Below, in pieces: positions 62,880-64,000 of a stretch of DNA of 64,000 nt. Both the position numbers and the translations under genes were made by a program. Source of the stretch: Polyangiaceae bacterium. GTDB lineage: Bacteria > Myxococcota_A > Polyangia > Polyangiales > Polyangiaceae. The stretch lies in NCBI GenBank assembly GCA_041389725.1, contig JAWKRG010000011.1, positions 187,001-251,000 on the forward strand, in the 5' to 3' direction. Below the pieces are notes generated by a model. That model had not been told where the DNA came from and ran no database searches. It saw only the letters and a list, made by a program, of their open reading frames with translations. Every line of letters starts with the position of its first letter. The first letter of the stretch is position 1.

Positions 62880-64000
62880 ATGGCAAAGAAGACTTCCGTG
62901 CGCCGGCCGCGTCAGCAAACAAAAGGGCGCAAAAACCCGGTTGCAACAGGCGCTCGGGCGCGGCCCCCAGTGCGGAGGGCCGGACTGACCTTTCGCGATC
63001 CGATTCACAGGGACATCACGGTTGGCCCAGTTCAGGCGGCGATCATCGATACGCCGATCTTTCAGCGCCTCCGCTACATCCGACAGACAGGGTTGTTGCA
63101 CTTCGTGTTTCCCGGTGCGGTGCACACCCGCTTCGCACATTCGATCGGAACGATGCACCTTGCTCAGCGTGTGTTCCGCAGCTTGTTTCCTGGCCACAGG
63201 CACGCGGACACCGACGACAGGAGGAGTGCGCTACGATACGTGGGCACCGTTTTCGAGACGGCGGCGCTACTCCACGATGTCGGGCACTGCGCATTTTCGC
63301 ACGCGATAGAAGCCGTATCGATTGAGGGCAAACCGCTACTCGGCCCCATCGGCGAGTTGGTTGCCGCGTGGGCGGATCCCTGCCTAACCCGCTGGTGGGA
63401 GCAAAAGCCGAGTGCTTTGACCATCCCCAAACGCACGGCGCACGAGCACATTGGACTGCTGATGATGACCGTGCTGCTCGGCGGCCATCGGTACCCAAAC
63501 ATCGCCGACATCATCAAGCATGAACTCGAGGTGGAGCCGGGGAGTTTCGCCGACGATGTCCGCGCGATTGTCGGGGGCGAGCTACCACCAAGCGAATATT
63601 TTCGGGAGTGCGCGAGCAACATAACAGGGGGTCCGAGCGCTGGCGTTACCGTGCCGCCCGAAACCAGAGCAGAGGACTTGCTCTTCGTGCTCCATAGCCT
63701 CGTCAGTGGCACACTTGACGTTGATCGGATGGACTACCTTCTGCGCGACTCGCTGCACACCGGCGCCCCATATGGAATCTACGACCTGGACGTATTGGTG
63801 AATTCAATCGCCGTTCATGCGAGCGACGGGGACTTCGGTCCCCACCTGGACCTGGCGCTGTGGTCCCGAGCCGTTGGGGCACTGGACGACATGCTCTGGA
63901 GCCGGTACCAACTTTTTTCGCAGGTCCTCAACCACAAGACGAACGTGATGCTGAATGCACTTTTGGCAGCGGAGGCAATTCCACAGGCGTTTGCGGACGT
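62880..64000 (+). CDS. SAMHD1-like HD-domain phosphohydrolase, runs off the window
   Basis: 373 codons are visible from ATG 62880, preceded by gaggggaaag; no stop occurs before the window end. After a basic N terminus (about 35 residues) comes FRDPIHRDITVG, the standard opening of the COG1078/YdhJ family, then FQRLRYIRQTG, AVHTRFAHSIGTMHLA (first metal His), ALLHDVGHCAFSHAIE (the HD pair), and LDVDRMDYLLRDSLHTGAPYG (last Asp). All SAMHD1-family metal ligands are present. Such enzymes hydrolyse dNTPs or related nucleotides; relatives occur in antiphage systems. Cytoplasmic. Confidence 0.88.
   Translation, partial: MAKKTSVRRPRQQTKGRKNPVATGARARPPVRRAGLTFRDPIHRDITVGPVQAAIIDTPIFQRLRYIRQTGLLHFVFPGAVHTRFAHSIGTMHLAQRVFRSLFPGHRHADTDDRRSALRYVGTVFETAALLHDVGHCAFSHAIEAVSIEGKPLLGPIGELVAAWADPCLTRWWEQKPSALTIPKRTAHEHIGLLMMTVLLGGHRYPNIADIIKHELEVEPGSFADDVRAIVGGELPPSEYFRECASNITGGPSAGVTVPPETRAEDLLFVLHSLVSGTLDVDRMDYLLRDSLHTGAPYGIYDLDVLVNSIAVHASDGDFGPHLDLALWSRAVGALDDMLWSRYQLFSQVLNHKTNVMLNALLAAEAIPQAFAD

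Noticed and set aside
1..64000. CRISPR arrays, tRNA or rRNA genes, integron attC sites
   Set aside because: No regularly spaced repeats, no cloverleaf-like sequence and no attC-type paired R sites were noticed by eye.

Overview
The window reads as high-GC chromosomal DNA of a delta-type Gram-negative, most likely Myxococcota/Polyangia. Supporting signs are an NtrY/NtrC-type two-component pair, a membrane-anchored Ser/Thr protein kinase, a kelch-repeat surface protein ending in a MYXO-CTERM-like tail, and many cysteine-rich lipoproteins of unknown function. The assignment is by inspection only; no 16S gene, tRNA or CRISPR array was seen.

Layout. 1-17.5 kb is native-looking backbone: end of a secreted protein, histidine kinase and divergent sigma-54 regulator, an MCP-like/ODP oxygen-sensor pair, a secreted EEP phosphodiesterase, a Ser/Thr kinase, the kelch protein, then lipoproteins, Uma2, UPF0158, SUKH-like and acyl-CoA-binding genes. 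At 17,681 an IS91-like rolling-circle element (element A, copy 1) cuts the acyl-CoA-binding gene. Between copy 1 and a decayed copy 2 (29,404) lies a foreign-looking block, 20,231-29,403: a severed PTS enzyme I fragment, an NsrR-like Rrf2 regulator with an NsrR-type operator, glutamate dehydrogenase, a complete nitric oxide reductase operon (norC-norB-norQ-norD-norE plus two small membrane proteins) and a RIC/YtfE iron-sulfur repair protein. It is a self-contained NO sensing, reduction and repair module, and its position fits one-ended IS91/ISCR-type capture.

30.7-38.8 kb is a graveyard of mobile DNA: unexplained sequence, element A copy 3, a severed tyrosine recombinase, an IS66 remnant and a second IS91-like family (element B, copy A). 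38.8-44.9 kb holds part of a contractile-tail-like cluster (LysM tail protein, gpD-like hub, gpV-like spike, small proteins, a gp25/GPW-like sheath-initiator protein cut by element B copy B) with three lipoprotein/thioredoxin-like genes on the other strand. 46.5-51.4 kb returns to lipoproteins plus a DUF559 nuclease-like gene and an AlbA_2 gene.

51.4-64.0 kb is a defence island. A tightly packed operon encodes a type I restriction-modification system (hsdM with a frameshift, hsdS, hsdR) with a DUF262/DUF1524/DUF4268 GmrSD-like nuclease and an ImmA/IrrE-DUF4411 toxin-antitoxin-like pair inserted between hsdS and hsdR. It is followed by a helical unknown and a SAMHD1-like HD phosphohydrolase that runs off the window. 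All copies of the IS elements differ from one another mainly by small deletions and insertions, so some frameshifts may be consensus errors in repeats rather than true decay.
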